Below, in pieces: positions 22,541 through 33,974 of a stretch of DNA of 64,000 nucleotides. Positions within the stretch are counted from its first letter, which is position 1. Every line of letters begins with the position of its first letter. This DNA comes from Ichthyophis bannanicus. Taxonomy: Eukaryota; Chordata; Amphibia; Gymnophiona; Ichthyophiidae. The notes below the pieces were generated by a model, which was not told the origin of the DNA, made no database searches, and worked only from the letters and a program-made list of their open reading frames with translations. The stretch spans positions 327,874,297-327,938,296 of the forward strand of contig CM066040.1 of assembly GCA_033557465.1 (NCBI GenBank). The letters are read 5' to 3'. Position numbers and translations under genes: made by a program.

Positions 22541-23007
22541 TATTTATTTATTTATTTATTTATCTATATTTTTCTATACCGCCCCTTCCAGCGATCAAGG
22601 GCGGTTTACAAGGAACATTTTAACAATTGTACACAGATGTATACATTTACATTGAACAATCAGATTCAACTATTTACAATGAACGGTTAAGTTTAACTAT
22701 TTTTTTTTTTTTTTTTTGAAAAATGTTTATTAGAAGCACATGAAACAATACAATACCTCGCAACAACCGTTACAACATTGCTTCAAGTTTTACATTACAT
22801 AGTCGGGTTTAAATGCCTGTATGTACCCTGGGCAGGGTTGTCTCTTATCCGCTGCCTCAGGGCATTGTCACAGTACAGTACCCAAATCCCATCTACCTAT
22901 CTTTCCCTTCCCCCCTCTCCCCCATCCTCCCCCCCCACCCCTCCCTCCCAGGATCCATGAGGTCATCGGAGGTCTATTCTCTTCTATAGATAACGTCTCC
23001 CCGAGTT

Positions 23008-26000
23008 CTATCCCAAACATAGAATCTCGCTATGAACTTTGGGCCCTAAATGCTGAACATAGGGTGTCCACACCATGAGAAAGGAGGCCCAACTGCGGGG
23101 GTGTCTCTGTGCACTCCGCCTCTCTAGAAGCATATAATGATGAAACCCATTTCGCCACTCCCAGTAGGAGGGGGCTGCAGGCTCCAACCACCGCCGCAGG
23201 ACAGGGCCCTTCCCCACCAGACATGCCTTCCGTACCAACAATTGCTGCCATTTACCCTTCGGGTGGAGTGGTCCCAACTGATCCAGCACTATGAGCTGCC
23301 CTGTCCAGCAGACCCGCTGTTGCAAGATATCGCTCAAGAAAGTTGCTATTTTCAACCAATAACGGCGAATGTATGGGCAGCCCCACCACATATGACCTAG
23401 ATCCGCTAGTGGATTCGCACACTTCGGACACCCCCCGTTGTCTGTAAAATGACTACGTAATGCCCTCTTCGGAGAGAAGTGAGCTCGGACAATACTCTTG
23501 AACTGGATTTCCCGCCAGCGAGCTCCCTCCGCCAGGCCGGCCACCCTGCACAACGCCGCCATTATGGATCCCGGAGCGACCTCACTGCCCAGTTCTCGCG
23601 CCCAAGAATTCTCCTCTGCCGAGTACTCTACAGGTTTCACATAAAGTTCCAAAGCTTTCTTGAAGTGTGTAATAGTTGGTTTGTCCTCAGTGCCCAAGGC
23701 AAAGAACTCTAAGATCCATGCGGAACGGTCGCTCTGTAGTTCCCGTCTCGCCACAGAGTACACATAATGTGATAGCTGCCGGTACGGGAACAGAGAAGTC
23801 CTGGGGCACAAGTCATATTCATGACAAAGCACTTCCAAAGTCTTGCACCGCCCATCTGAATCGACAACGTGCCCCAAAAGTCGTATTCCGATCTGTGCCC
23901 ACTGAACGAAAGGGGCCGACTCCGAGCCCAGGGGGAATAAAGCATTCCCCTGCAGCGGCAGCCAGCTCGAAGCCTCTGGGGAACTCTCCCACAGTGCGTT
24001 CAACCGTTGCCACGTACAGCGCGCCGCCTGTATCAACACACTTTTCACTAGGTGACTCGGCAGAGCTGCCCTCGGGAGGTGAAGAACTGCCAGCAATGAG
24101 TGCGGTGCTACCAAAGCCTCTTCCACCTCCCTTGGGGTATAGAGCTCCGTGTTACCGAGCCAATCCCCCAGATGCCTAGCTTGGCAAGCCAAAGCATAGG
24201 CCCCAAGATCCGGTACTCCAATCCCCCCCGTTTTCCAGCCCCCCCTTAGACGGCGCAGCGGGATACGCGCTCGAGCCCCTCGCCAAAGAAAACTGCAAAA
24301 CTCCCGTTCGATACGATGAAGGTCACGACGGAGTAACCAGACCGGTAAAGTTTGTAACCAATAAAGAATCCGCGGTAGTACTACCATCCCCAGGACTGTT
24401 GCCCTGCCCAGGAGGGACAGGGGGAGCGGCATCCAGGCCCGAATTTGTGATCGAATGTTACGCCAAATACGCTCAAAATTCTGTTTGTACAATGCTGATG
24501 TATCTTTAGTGAGTGTAATCCCTAGATAAGTAAAGGAGTTGTCCGCCCATCGCAACGGGAAGCTCCCCTCCCAACTCTGTTGTAGTCGACCCCCAACATC
24601 CAATGCTTCTGATTTGTCTTGATTAATCCGTAAGCCCGCGAAGGTACCATACCTAGTAAATTTGGCAAGTAGATTTGACAACGAGCGTTGCGGGTCACAT
24701 AAATGAACTAAAATATCATCTGCAAAAGCGGCCAGTTTAAATCCACCAGGTCCAATGGGGATGCCACGAATCGCATTAGAGCCCGCTATACTCCGCAACA
24801 GAGGGTCGATAGTTAACACAAATAATAGCGGGGAAAGTGGGCAGCCCTGTCGTGTGCCTCGGGTGAGATTAAATGAATCAGACATAGTCCCATTGCATAG
24901 AATACTCGCGGTAGGGTGTGTGTAGAGTAGCTTCACCATTGCAATGAAGGGATCACCCAGCCCATAACGGGGTAAGAGAAACTCCAAGTAGTCCCAATTG
25001 ACCCGGTCGAACGCCTTTTCCGCGTCAAAACTGACCAACAGGGACGGTATCTCTCGCTTACGCACCCATTCCATAGAGGCTAGAATCTTCCGCAGGTTCC
25101 GCACCGCATGTCTCCCTTGCACAAAACCCACCTGTGACTCATGCAACAGGCCCCCCAATACGTCAGCCAAGCGATTCGCTAGAACCTTTGCGAGTATCTT
25201 CAAGTCGAAATTCAATAGAGAGATGGGCCTATAAGAGGCAGCCTGCAGGGGTCTTTACCAGGTTTAGGAATCAGAGTGATAAAGGCATGATTCAGTCCCC
25301 AGGCAAACCTCCCCTGTTCTGCCCTCCTGTGGTATAACTCAGTTAATACTGGGGTAAGGCGGCCTGTCAGTAGTTTATAAAACTCTGCTCCAAAACCGTC
25401 CGGGCCAGGCGATTTGTAGCAGCTAGCCTTTTTGATTACTGTATGTATCTCCTCTTCTGTCACCGGTGCACCCAGCACCGAACGCTGCTCCACAGTCAAC
25501 GTTGGGAGGTGCAGATCTTGCAGGTAACTTTCCATGGCTGCCAACGACCCTGTGGTTCCCTGATATAGTTTCTGAAAGAAGCCGCGGAACAATTGGGCTA
25601 TTGCCTGACTATTTGTGTGCAGCTGGCCCCGGTCGTCTCGCAATGCCGCAATAGAGCGGGATCCCCGGCTACCACGTAGACAACGCGCCAGAAGCCGCCC
25701 TGGTTTGTTCCCAAAACGATAGAGTTGATATCGGTAATAGAACAGGGATTTCTTTGCCCGTTGGTGGAGCAGTTCATTGAGAGACGATTGCAACTCCCAA
25801 AGAAGGCGTTTATTAACTCCCGTGGGGTTCCCTGCACATCGCCGACGAGCCTTAACAACATGTCGTTCTAATTGCACTATACGTGATGCTATTAACTTCC
25901 GCTTTCGTGCCCCATATGCAATAATGTCTCCACGTAAGACCACCTTCGCTGTTTCCCACAGTAATTCAGGGTCCTCGCGGTGCTGCCGATGATTATCCAT

Positions 26001-26865
26001 GAATTCGTCCCATTTCTGTGCCAAGTAGGTATGAAATTCTGCATCTACGTATAGCCCCAAGGGGAGCCGCCATATGCGCTGCAGGGGAGCGGGGTCCCCC
26101 CACCGTATGGTCAGATATCGCACCCGGACCAATCTCTGCCTTTTCCACTTGTGCGAACAATCGTTCCGAGAGCAAAACATAGTCAATCCGTGCACTGGAA
26201 TCATGGGCCCGCGACTGATGCGTGAAGTCTCGCTCCAGTGGGTGAAGTAGTCGCCACGGGTCTACCAACCCGAGGCGGCGTCGCAGCCCTTGGAGGGCTT
26301 TAGTGGTCGGGACCCGCCATCCCTCCTGTCCTCCTCCTGTAGTATCTAAATTGATATCCATTACCCCATTGCAGTCTCCCGCGAGGATCAGAGGGGCTTC
26401 CGGGAACTGCTCGACCTGCGAGGCTAAACGAGCATAGAAGACATTATCCAAAACATTAGGGGCATAGAGGTTACCCAGCACCACCCGCCTCCCCTCCAAG
26501 GAGCCATATACCAAAAGATATCTGCCTCTGGGGTCAACATATTGCTGTTCTAGTACAAAGCGCACACGTTTATGAATCAGCAGGACCACCCCAGCTTTTC
26601 TCCCATGTGCCGGAGCCCCCCAGCTCTGCCCCACCCAGTCCCTCTGTAACTTCGCATGTTCCTCAGCAGTCTGGTGGGTTTCCTGCAGAAAGGTGATATC
26701 GCATTGCAGCCGGGCTAGAGCCTGCAGTATTTTATAACGTTTAATGGGGTTGCCTATTCCACATACGTTCCAAGATACGATCTTCAGCTTAAGGCGGGTT
26801 ATAACACCACTCGTAGACCAGTAACATAAATATCTGCAAGTGAGCCCCCCCAGCCTGGGGCCCAC
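23008..26865 (-). pseudogene. L1-a ORF2 (endonuclease-RT) with two frameshifts
   Basis: Three abutting open frames carry one protein in order. 26865-25993: endonuclease (KIVSWNVCGIGNPIK, LQETHQT, AGDCNGVMDI, AISDHTV). 26204-25212: linker and RT entry (SPGPDGFGAEFYK, LIPKPGKDP). 25215-23008: RT core and C-terminus (NFDLKILAKVLANRL, VSFDAEKAFDRVNW, TRGTRQGCPLSPLLF, AFADDILVHL near 24700, then a Cys-rich GHMWWGCP). The first change of frame lies near 26090-26110, next to a C-run. The second lies near 25240-25250 and is explained by one missing base. All catalytic residues survive, so decay is recent. Confidence 0.85.
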
Positions 26866-27994
26866 TCTCGCACCCTCCTAATAGCTCAAAGTTTATCATC
26901 CGCATGACCTCAGGATCCCATTGCACCCCCACCCGCTCCCCCCCCCAAAGCCCCCCCTAACCACCCCTCCCCTCTCCAATCTCTGCCCCAACCCCCTCTC
27001 CCCCTTGTACTCAGGACCTTCTCCACCTCCCCACTCTAGAGAAGTCCAACCCAGGTCACACTGGGTGTGTCCGACCCCCCGCCCACTGACCAGTGTACCA
27101 GAGAGCCCGCGGACAATTCAGTCACCTCCCTGCGGAACCCCTGATCTGTTCTAAATCCTCTACCATTCAGGGAAACTCCTATGCTCAAGTCTCCAGACCT
27201 CCCAGATCCCCGGGGAGGATATTAGAAGCCATTAGGAAACCCAGCCCCTTATGACAGTAAGCTGAGACCAACCCAGAATCTCCAACTAGGACAGGGCCGC
27301 AGGGCAGCCCCAGGGTCCAGTAAATGCCGTCGCCGACAGAGAGCTGCATTGCCAACGAGGACACACACCGTAAACCCAGTCAGCCAGTCCCGCAGCCCTG
27401 CAAGGCTTACGCCAACCCCCCGGGTCTCCCAGACAGGTGGGACAAGTAAGAGGGGGGGGGGCGCCCAAAACCACACAGCAAGACAACGCAACGCACGCAC
27501 ACATTTAGTGTGGTCCCTCCCCCCCCACCCCCACCCGGCAACACTACAGTCCAGAACCTACTCATCGGACATAACCACAGTCCCCGGGGCCTAATAATAG
27601 TAATACTGATAGAGGAACTAAATAAATATAATTAAAATAAATAAAGATAGTTAAAGTACATAAATAATAAACATCTTGCCCCCAATACTGCAAAGTGATG
27701 CACAAGTCTACATCGGAGGACGAACTCTCCAGGGACTGGTAAAAAGGAACAAAGGGAAAGGCACCTTCAGCAAGATACATTACTAAGCAGCCCCATAAAA
27801 TCAGAAACAAGGTAACAAGACACTACAACGCAAGTTTGTAACAAGATAAATAATCCGATAGGTACATTGTTGTTCGGCTGACAGTCAAAGATACAGGCCT
27901 GATTGATGCTGAGGCCTATTTTTCCCACCGGTTGCCATGTGCTGCCCTCTCAGCAGAAGAGCCAGCCATCACCCAACAGGTCGCTCCAGGAAGC
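26866..27994 (-). repeat. L1-a G-rich inter-ORF spacer
   Basis: 1.1 kb between ORF1 and ORF2 without a substantial frame. On the sense (-) strand it is G-rich at about 26920-27030 and 27420-27560 (C runs such as CTCCCCCCCCCAAAGCCCCC on the +). Mammalian L1 spacers are far shorter. L1-old has the same G-rich arrangement at 16310-16620. Confidence 0.6.
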
Positions 27995-28840
27995 TCAGCG
28001 AGGTGGCAAGGGGGGTGTCTGTCCTCTTGCGGTCAGTTGGTTCATGTAGCCCTCTGCCTCAGCAGCCGCTGCAAACACGTGGTGGGATCCTTCGTAGGTT
28101 ATATGTAATTTAGCCGGATATTGCACCGCGAATCGGATTCCAGCGCCAATAAGTTTTTCGCAGAGAGGGGCATATTCACGGCGCTTCTTACTCAGCATCG
28201 CTGAGTAATCTTGTGCCACGCGGATCTTGGAGTTATTGTAGAGAGTTTCCCCTTTCTGTCGGGCTGCTCGTAGGATCTTTTCTTTTTGTGGAAAGAAAGC
28301 AAACTTTACCAGCACAACCCTAGGCCGGGTGTCCCTCGCCTGTTTACTGCCGACCCGGTGTGCTCGTTCGATACGGATCGGGCCTCCGCTCACATCGCCG
28401 TCCAGTAGCTGTGCAAAAAACACCTCCAGATAGCCCTGCAGATCCCTGTCGGCGATGCTCTCGGGTATCCCCATAAATCGGAGGTTGCTACGCCGGGACC
28501 TGTTTTCCAGGTCATCCAGCTTTGCCTCGTGTGTTACGAGCTGGTGCCTGAGGCCAGCAACCTCCGTCTCCAACGTCCCGATCTTGTCCTCGGCATGCCC
28601 CAGACGGTCTTCCGCCTCCTGAAGTCGATTCCCAAGGCTGTCCACTGAGGCACGCAGGCTATCTATTTTTTCGTGGAGTGCCTCAAATTGGGGCAAAAGG
28701 GCCGCGGCCACCGCCGCTGACATCGTGTCCAGTGAGGCAGGGGATTTGGGTGAGCCGGACGTTGTGGCCATGTCAGCCATTTTGCTGGATCCAGCCACCC
28801 GCTCCCGCTCTCTCCTGGTCGCCTTGGGTGCCACTGCCAT
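27995..28840 (-). CDS. L1-a ORF1 protein
   Basis: A 281-aa intact frame. Residues about 20-40 are Ser/Pro-rich. A coiled coil runs from about 45 to 115, with heptads such as LHEKIDSLRASVDSLGNRLQ. Then comes NRSRRSNLRFMGIPE, which starts the RNA-recognition-like domain, and IRIERAHRVGSK with the basic core. The C-terminal domain has YPAKLHITYEGS. L1 ORF1p forms a trimeric RNA-binding coat on its own transcript. The start ATG is the first in frame after the 5' UTR. The N-terminal half of the RNA-binding domain is well conserved with the ORF1 of L1-b. Confidence 0.88.
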   Translation of the reverse strand: MAVAPKATRRERERVAGSSKMADMATTSGSPKSPASLDTMSAAVAAALLPQFEALHEKIDSLRASVDSLGNRLQEAEDRLGHAEDKIGTLETEVAGLRHQLVTHEAKLDDLENRSRRSNLRFMGIPESIADRDLQGYLEVFFAQLLDGDVSGGPIRIERAHRVGSKQARDTRPRVVLVKFAFFPQKEKILRAARQKGETLYNNSKIRVAQDYSAMLSKKRREYAPLCEKLIGAGIRFAVQYPAKLHITYEGSHHVFAAAAEAEGYMNQLTARGQTPPLPPR

Positions 28841-29236
28841 ACGATCTGTCCACCAAACTTCACTCCGAAGCTCTGTTTATCTTCCAAAACACCCGGGGGA
28901 CCTTTTCGCTGGTTATCCGCGGGATTTGCACGGTTCTAAATCGCCGGTTTGGGCAGTGGGGCACGGAGCACTTTCAGGATGCGACCACTACTCTGCTCGC
29001 ATCACGTGACCTTAAGTTTAACTATTTACATTGAACAAAACTTCAACTTCAAGATGTATTAGTAATACAAACAACCATTAAATTATTTACATTGGATATT
29101 TACAGTGGTGTGTTGTGTCTATTTTGGAATTTATTTCCTTTTATGACGTAAATCGGGGATGTGTATGGGGTTTCAGACAGGGGGGGGGTGAGTTATTTAG
29201 TTTTGAGTAATGGGGTTCGTGTGTATAATACCATGG

Positions 29237-30615
29237 TTATGGAGGTGTTTTGGGGGGATATGGGATTTCAAAGTGTTCAGTGAAGAGGTAAGTTTTTAGC
29301 TCTTTCCTGAACTGATAGAGGTCATTTATGACGCGAAGGTCTATTGGGAGGTCATTCCAGAGCGCAGGGGCAGTGAATGTGAATGCTCTGGAGCTAGTGG
29401 TTTTCTTTGTCTTCCTGAAGGCTTTTGGTGTGATAAGGGAGTGGGCTTCGTTTTGTCTGTGTGATCTAGTTTTGTTTGGTGATTGCAGTAGTGTGGATAG
29501 GTGTGAGGGGGCTATGTCTTTTATGAGTTTAAAGGTTGTTAGGATAGTTTTGTATCTGATTCGGCTATTGATTGGGAGCCAGTGTAGTTCTAGCAGTATT
29601 GGGGTTACGTGGTCTGTTAGACGTGCTTTAGCTATTACTTTTGCACAGATGTTCTGAGCTCTTTGAAGAAGGTATGTGCTTTTTTGAGGGAGGCCTATTA
29701 ATAGACTATTGCAGTAGTCAAAGTGGGGGGTGATTAGTGTATTTACTACAGATCTAAAATCTTGAGTTTCTAGGAGTGGCCTTAGGTGCTGTATAGTTTT
29801 TAGTTTGTAGTAGATGGTTTTTACAGTTTGTTTTATGTGTGGTAGCATGGTGAGTGTGTGATCTATTATCACACCTAAATATTTTACTTCTTTTCTAACA
29901 GGTATGGATGTTCTGTTAATTGTGATTGTTTCTGGGAAGGTGTTCTCTGTGGTTGATGACCTTGTTACGAACATTGCTTCCGTTTTTTTGAGGTTGATGC
30001 TGAGGTAGTTAGATTCTAACCAGGAGGAGGTCTCTGTCATACATTCTGATAGTGTGTTATATGAGGGGTTTTTAGCGGTTATAGGGATAGCGAGCATGAT
30101 GTCGTCAGCGTATATAAAGTGGTTAATCCTGTGTTTTTTAAATATGTTTGTTATTGGTTGTAGATACAGGTTAAATAGGAGGGCGGAGAGGGCTGATCCT
30201 TGGGGTATTCCTTGGCCTTGGGGGAATGGTTCTGATGCTTCTTGGTCAATTTGTACGCGTATTAGTCTGTTTGATATGTAGGACTTGAACCAATCAAGGA
30301 CAGTCCCGCCTATTCCTAAGCTTTGTAGTCTGTTGATCAGTGTGGAGTGGTTGATGTTGTCAAAGGCGGCAGAAATATCTATGAATAGAAGTAGGAAGCC
30401 TTGGTTGTTGTCATCTGTACCTCTGATGAGGAAATCCATTAGGGTGATTAATAGAGTTTCTACTCCATGGAATGGGCGGAACCCGAATTGGTGTGAGTCA
30501 AGTGGTTTATGTTCATCAATGTGCTCTTGTAACTGTATTTGAATTGTTTTTTCTATTATTTTAGCTATAAATGGGATGCTGGCTATGGGTCTGTATGAGT
30601 TCGGGTCTTTTGGGT
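29237..30615 (-). pseudogene. L2-B ORF2, C-terminal half (RT)
   Basis: Open from the L1-b junction. Visible: FGFRPFHGVETLL (about 30440-30490), FIDISAAFDNINH, QGIPQGSALSALLFN, FIYADDIMLAI (near 30090-30120), then RYLGV-like KYLGVIIDHTL, FRSVVNTLITPHFDYCN, HWLPINSRIRYK and ALWNDLPIDLR, ending at 29237. All RT catalytic aspartates are present. Together with 33975-35695 it accounts for one protein of about 1030 residues separated only by L1-b. Confidence 0.85.
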
Positions 30616-30856
30616 CAAGCTTGTTGTTCTTTTTTTTTTTTTTAATTCTTTATTTTCGTTTTATAACAACAAAGGAAAAGGAAGACATACAGCAAAAGAC
30701 AGATACATAAAGTGTAATACATACACCAAAGTAAACCCCTGCCACCCCCCTCCCCCCTGCTTCTTCTCTAGAAAACTAATCATTTCCGAAGCGGGCGTGT
30801 ACTTACATTATTGTGTTACAAAACCTAACGGTGATCTGAAACATGATGAGTGCACA

Positions 30857-31811
30857 TTAAACAGGCATGTCGGAACAATGAGCAGATTGTACAGAATCAT
30901 TGAGCATCTGCCATTTAGACAAGCGAGAGTGAGTTTGAGCATGGGGAATAGCTCTCCGAGGTATCTGCTCATATTTACTATATAAGCAGACAAGGTTCCA
31001 CCATTCATTGACAGTAAGTCGAGAGCTATCCTTCCAATTCCTCGTGATTAAGCATATGGCTATACCCAGCATGAAATCAAGGAGAAAGCGACCCTTCTTA
31101 GGAAGAGAGGGGACCTCCGCCACAGAGCGGAGTCCCACGATCTTCCAAGAGAGAGGTTCGTGAAGGTGTAAGATAAATTGAATACAACCCCAAACCCGCT
31201 TCCAATAAACCTGTAGTTGAGGACATTCATAAATAACATGAGCGAGGGTTCCCACAGCAGTATGGCAAGACCAACACTGGTCCCTAGCAGTTGTGTTCCA
31301 TTTGGCTATTTTTTCTGGGGTATAAAGCATCTGTGTGCAAAAAAGAAGAGAGTTTGGGTAACAGAGGCAGACCGGGAAACCCGCACTACTTTGCTCCAGA
31401 AAACGCTCCATTACACAGGGGTTAAAGTGGTTTGCAGTTCGCGCTCCCAGGCTTGTTGGGCTCTAAAAGTGGCAGTGTCTGTACCCTGACATAATATTTT
31501 ATAAAAGTTAGAGGCTACCCCATGTGTACTACTAATAGAGTAAACTATCTCTAATAGCCCGTCCTCAGTAGGGGCAGAGGGCGGCATGATTTGAGCACTT
31601 TTGAGGCAATGTTGAAGCTGCATCAATTGAAAGTAGTGTTTCGCTGGTAACGCAAATTCCTTTTGTAAATCAGAAAAGGTTTTCCAACGAGCTGCAGAGA
31701 AAAGCTGTTGGGGTGTCCAGATCCCCCTTGAGTACCAGGGTTTCCATGCTATCGTTCTATTTAGGACTTGAATTCTGGGGTTATTCCATAGCGGGAGTCC
31801 GTCCTGAACCA
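30857..31811 (-). pseudogene. L1-b ORF2 C-terminal remnant
   Basis: 31626-31411 encodes LQHCLKSAQIMPP and FYKILCQGTD. 31411-30857 encodes KIAKWN, then CWSCHTAVGTLAHVIYECPQLQVYW, the Cys/His region at the end of L1/Tx1 ORF2 proteins (compare the GHMWWGCP block in L1-a), and RFLLDFMLGIA. It is read in more than one frame. It follows the deletion junction at about 31812. Confidence 0.75.
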
Positions 31812-32555
31812 GGCCCCCGAATTCCCTTGGGGTGCAGTAGTGTGTGATTGAAAGGAAATAGCAGCATGATCTGAAATATGTTGGGAGTGAATCTTTGCAG
31901 TGTCCACCTGAGGAACTAACAGTTTTGATATTAGAAAGAAATCTATGCGGGACTGGGATTTGTGAGGGGAAGAGAAGAAGGTGAAGTCAAGCTCATTGGG
32001 GTGTAGTAACCTCCATAGATCAACTAAAGCAAGATCTTTGATCAAAGAGGTAAGCGTGGTATGACTCTTGGGGGGACCACTTGTCCTAGGCGGCTGTTTG
32101 TCAATCAGGGGATCAAGGACTAAATTGAAATCCCCCCCAATTATCAATGAAGTATTAGCAGAGGCCTGCGCAACCTGAGCAATGGTAGCAAAAAAGGCAG
32201 GGTCATCCACATTAGGAGCGTAAAGGCATATACATGTAACTTCAAGGCTACCTATCTTGAGGTGAACTCTGGACCATCTACCTTCTGTATCTGAGCTAGT
32301 CGCAATAATAGTAGCATGCAAAGATTTCCTAACCAGTATGGCAACCCCACATTTCTTAGAAACGGCTGGGGAATAGGCGGCCACCATGTAAGGTTTAATA
32401 TTGAGGTTAAGAGTTTCCTTCGAATTTAAATGCGTTTCTTGGAGAAAAATCAGATCCGCAGCTTCCTGACTTAGGTAGCTTAGGATTTTCTTCCGTTTTA
32501 TCGGATTATTGATTCCTTTTACGTTCAATGAGAAAATCTTACATGGTGCCATCAA
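31812..32555 (-). CDS. L1-b endonuclease domain, ORF2 cut short by deletion
   Basis: Open from 32555 to 31761 (264 aa). The endonuclease is complete: FSLNVKGINNPIKR, FLQETHLNSKE, GGDFNLVLDPLIDK, LDFTFFSSPHKSQSRIDF, QHISDHAAISF. After about residue 248 the reading enters sequence from the far C-terminal part of ORF2 in a different frame (the motif resembling LPLWNNPRI is seen there), and stops at 31761. The deletion junction is therefore near 31812. The product could still nick DNA but not reverse-transcribe. Confidence 0.8.
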
Positions 32556-32976
32556 TCGGTAATAGACATTTTAGGTAAGGGCGCTTGAAAACATACAACA
32601 TAATCAGAATCTGTGCAACAATGACATAATCACCGAGTATGCTGGCTAATACACCCCATATTGAAAAGTATGTACCAAAATATCTTAGAGAAGAAGCAAA
32701 ACCCCCAATGAATATGGCGACCGTATGTCTGCGGGAGGAGGCCCTAGAGAGGAAATAGAAAGACATGAAAAAAGAAAAGAAAAGAAACACCAGAGTCCAT
32801 AATTAACACTGTCTCTGATACTCATCGAGGCTACTGTGGGTAGATGGAGTCGGGTCACAGATATCATCAAAAGTAAGGCAAACAAACTGCCCTCGCCTGA
32901 CTCTGTGCTGGGCTGCGGCAGATCCAGTATGGCAGGTACAGCGGATATGGGAATGCTTGCAGGAATATTCTGGAAG

Positions 32977-33846
32977 TCAGCGCATCAAGTCGGCTTCTTT
33001 GGAATCCAAAAACTCCGCTAGTAGATCAGGGTCCTCAAATGTTCTTGTCTGATTGTGAAGCGTGACTCGGAGCTTGGCCGGGTACATCAGGCCATAGCGT
33101 GCTTGTAGTTGTTGAAGCCTCGGCCGGAATTCCAGAAAGCGCTTTCGGCGGTCGACCGTGGGTTTAGCCAAGTCAGGATAGAAGGAGATCTTGTGGCTCT
33201 CAAACTCCATATGGCCCTTTGCCCGAGAGGCACTGAGAATTTGCTCCACGTGTTGATATCTCAAAAGTCGAAAAATGATAGGCCGCGGGGTCTTCCTGTT
33301 GAGCGTTATGCTTGTGGGTACACGATGAGCGCAATCGATCTCCAAATCTTTGGTAAAGGTGATTTGGAGCAGGGAAGGGAGGATTTTGCATAAAAACTCT
33401 TTCATGTCTCCCGATTCCGCTCCCTCCGGTATGCCCACGAGTCGTATGTTGTTGCGGCGCGCTCTATTATTGCCATCTTCCACTTCTTTCTGCAAGGCCC
33501 GTACCTGACGTTCAACTTTGTCGAGTTTGGACAACCGGGCCGCATGGGAGTCCAATATGCTCTCCATTTTGTCCTGACGCGAAGAGAGCCCCTCTAGCTT
33601 GCCCTGCAGTACACCAAGATCTTCCCGCAGCGCTCGGAGTGCTTCACCGTTTGACTGCACGAGGTCCTTGACCCCTCTAATCTCTGCGAGGATTTCCTGC
33701 TGCATTTCGGGGCCCTCGCGCAAGGCCAGCCCCTTCTGCGGGGACGGGGGTTCAGTTTTGGAACGTTTGCCGTGAGAAGCCGCTGGAGATCCAAATTCCA
33801 GGCGCGTGGGTTTGATCCCCGCCATCTCACCAATGTGCCCCGGCAA
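32977..33846 (-). CDS. L1-b ORF1 protein
   Basis: A 289-aa intact frame. There is a Pro/Lys-rich N-terminus, then a coiled coil at about 45-120 (LREDLGVLQGKLEGLSSRQD). NNRARRNNIRLVGIPEGAE opens the RNA-binding domain and EIDCAHRVPT corresponds to the ERAHRVG box. The C-terminal MYPAKLRVTL matches YPAKLHITY of L1-a. It is from a different subfamily than L1-a. The frame is complete even though the element cannot make RT. Confidence 0.85.
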   Translation of the reverse strand: MPGHIGEMAGIKPTRLEFGSPAASHGKRSKTEPPSPQKGLALREGPEMQQEILAEIRGVKDLVQSNGEALRALREDLGVLQGKLEGLSSRQDKMESILDSHAARLSKLDKVERQVRALQKEVEDGNNRARRNNIRLVGIPEGAESGDMKEFLCKILPSLLQITFTKDLEIDCAHRVPTSITLNRKTPRPIIFRLLRYQHVEQILSASRAKGHMEFESHKISFYPDLAKPTVDRRKRFLEFRPRLQQLQARYGLMYPAKLRVTLHNQTRTFEDPDLLAEFLDSKEADLMR

Positions 33847-33974
33847 GATCAGAGTAGAAGTTCCAAGTATGTACGGTGTTAATTCAGGATTCTGAGTAGG
33901 CCTCTCGGGAGCCTCAGCGTTATGCGACCATCCCGCTGGACATCAGGCTCCGCCCCCCAAGCTTGTTGTTCTTT

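Larger units (their letters stand above)
22703..29011 (-). mobile_element. L1-a: near-full-length L1/Tx1-like LINE with 16-bp TSD
   Basis: TTAAGTTTAACTATTT occurs at 22687-22702 and 29012-29027, flanking the element. On the - strand: 5' UTR (29011-28841, CpG-containing), ORF1 (28840-27995), a long G-rich spacer (27994-26866), ORF2 (26865-23008), a 3' UTR with a G-rich polypurine tract (22905-22957 on the + strand as C runs) and a terminal poly(A) (T run at 22701-22717). This is the classical target-primed reverse transcription product. The target is the 3' UTR of L2-B. Confidence 0.92.
30633..33957 (-). mobile_element. L1-b: L1 lacking the RT domain, with 17-bp TSD
   Basis: CAAGCTTGTTGTTCTTT lies at 30616-30632 and 33958-33974, so the 3.3-kb unit inserted as a single piece. 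On the - strand: short 5' UTR, ORF1 (33846-32977), a 0.4-kb spacer, an endonuclease (32555 to about 31812), then directly the C-terminal region of ORF2 (about 31812-30857), a 3' UTR with a G-rich tract (30743-30760, C runs on the +) and a poly(A) (T run 30631-30643). The RT domain, about 2.5 kb, is missing. It lies within the L2-B ORF. Confidence 0.88.
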
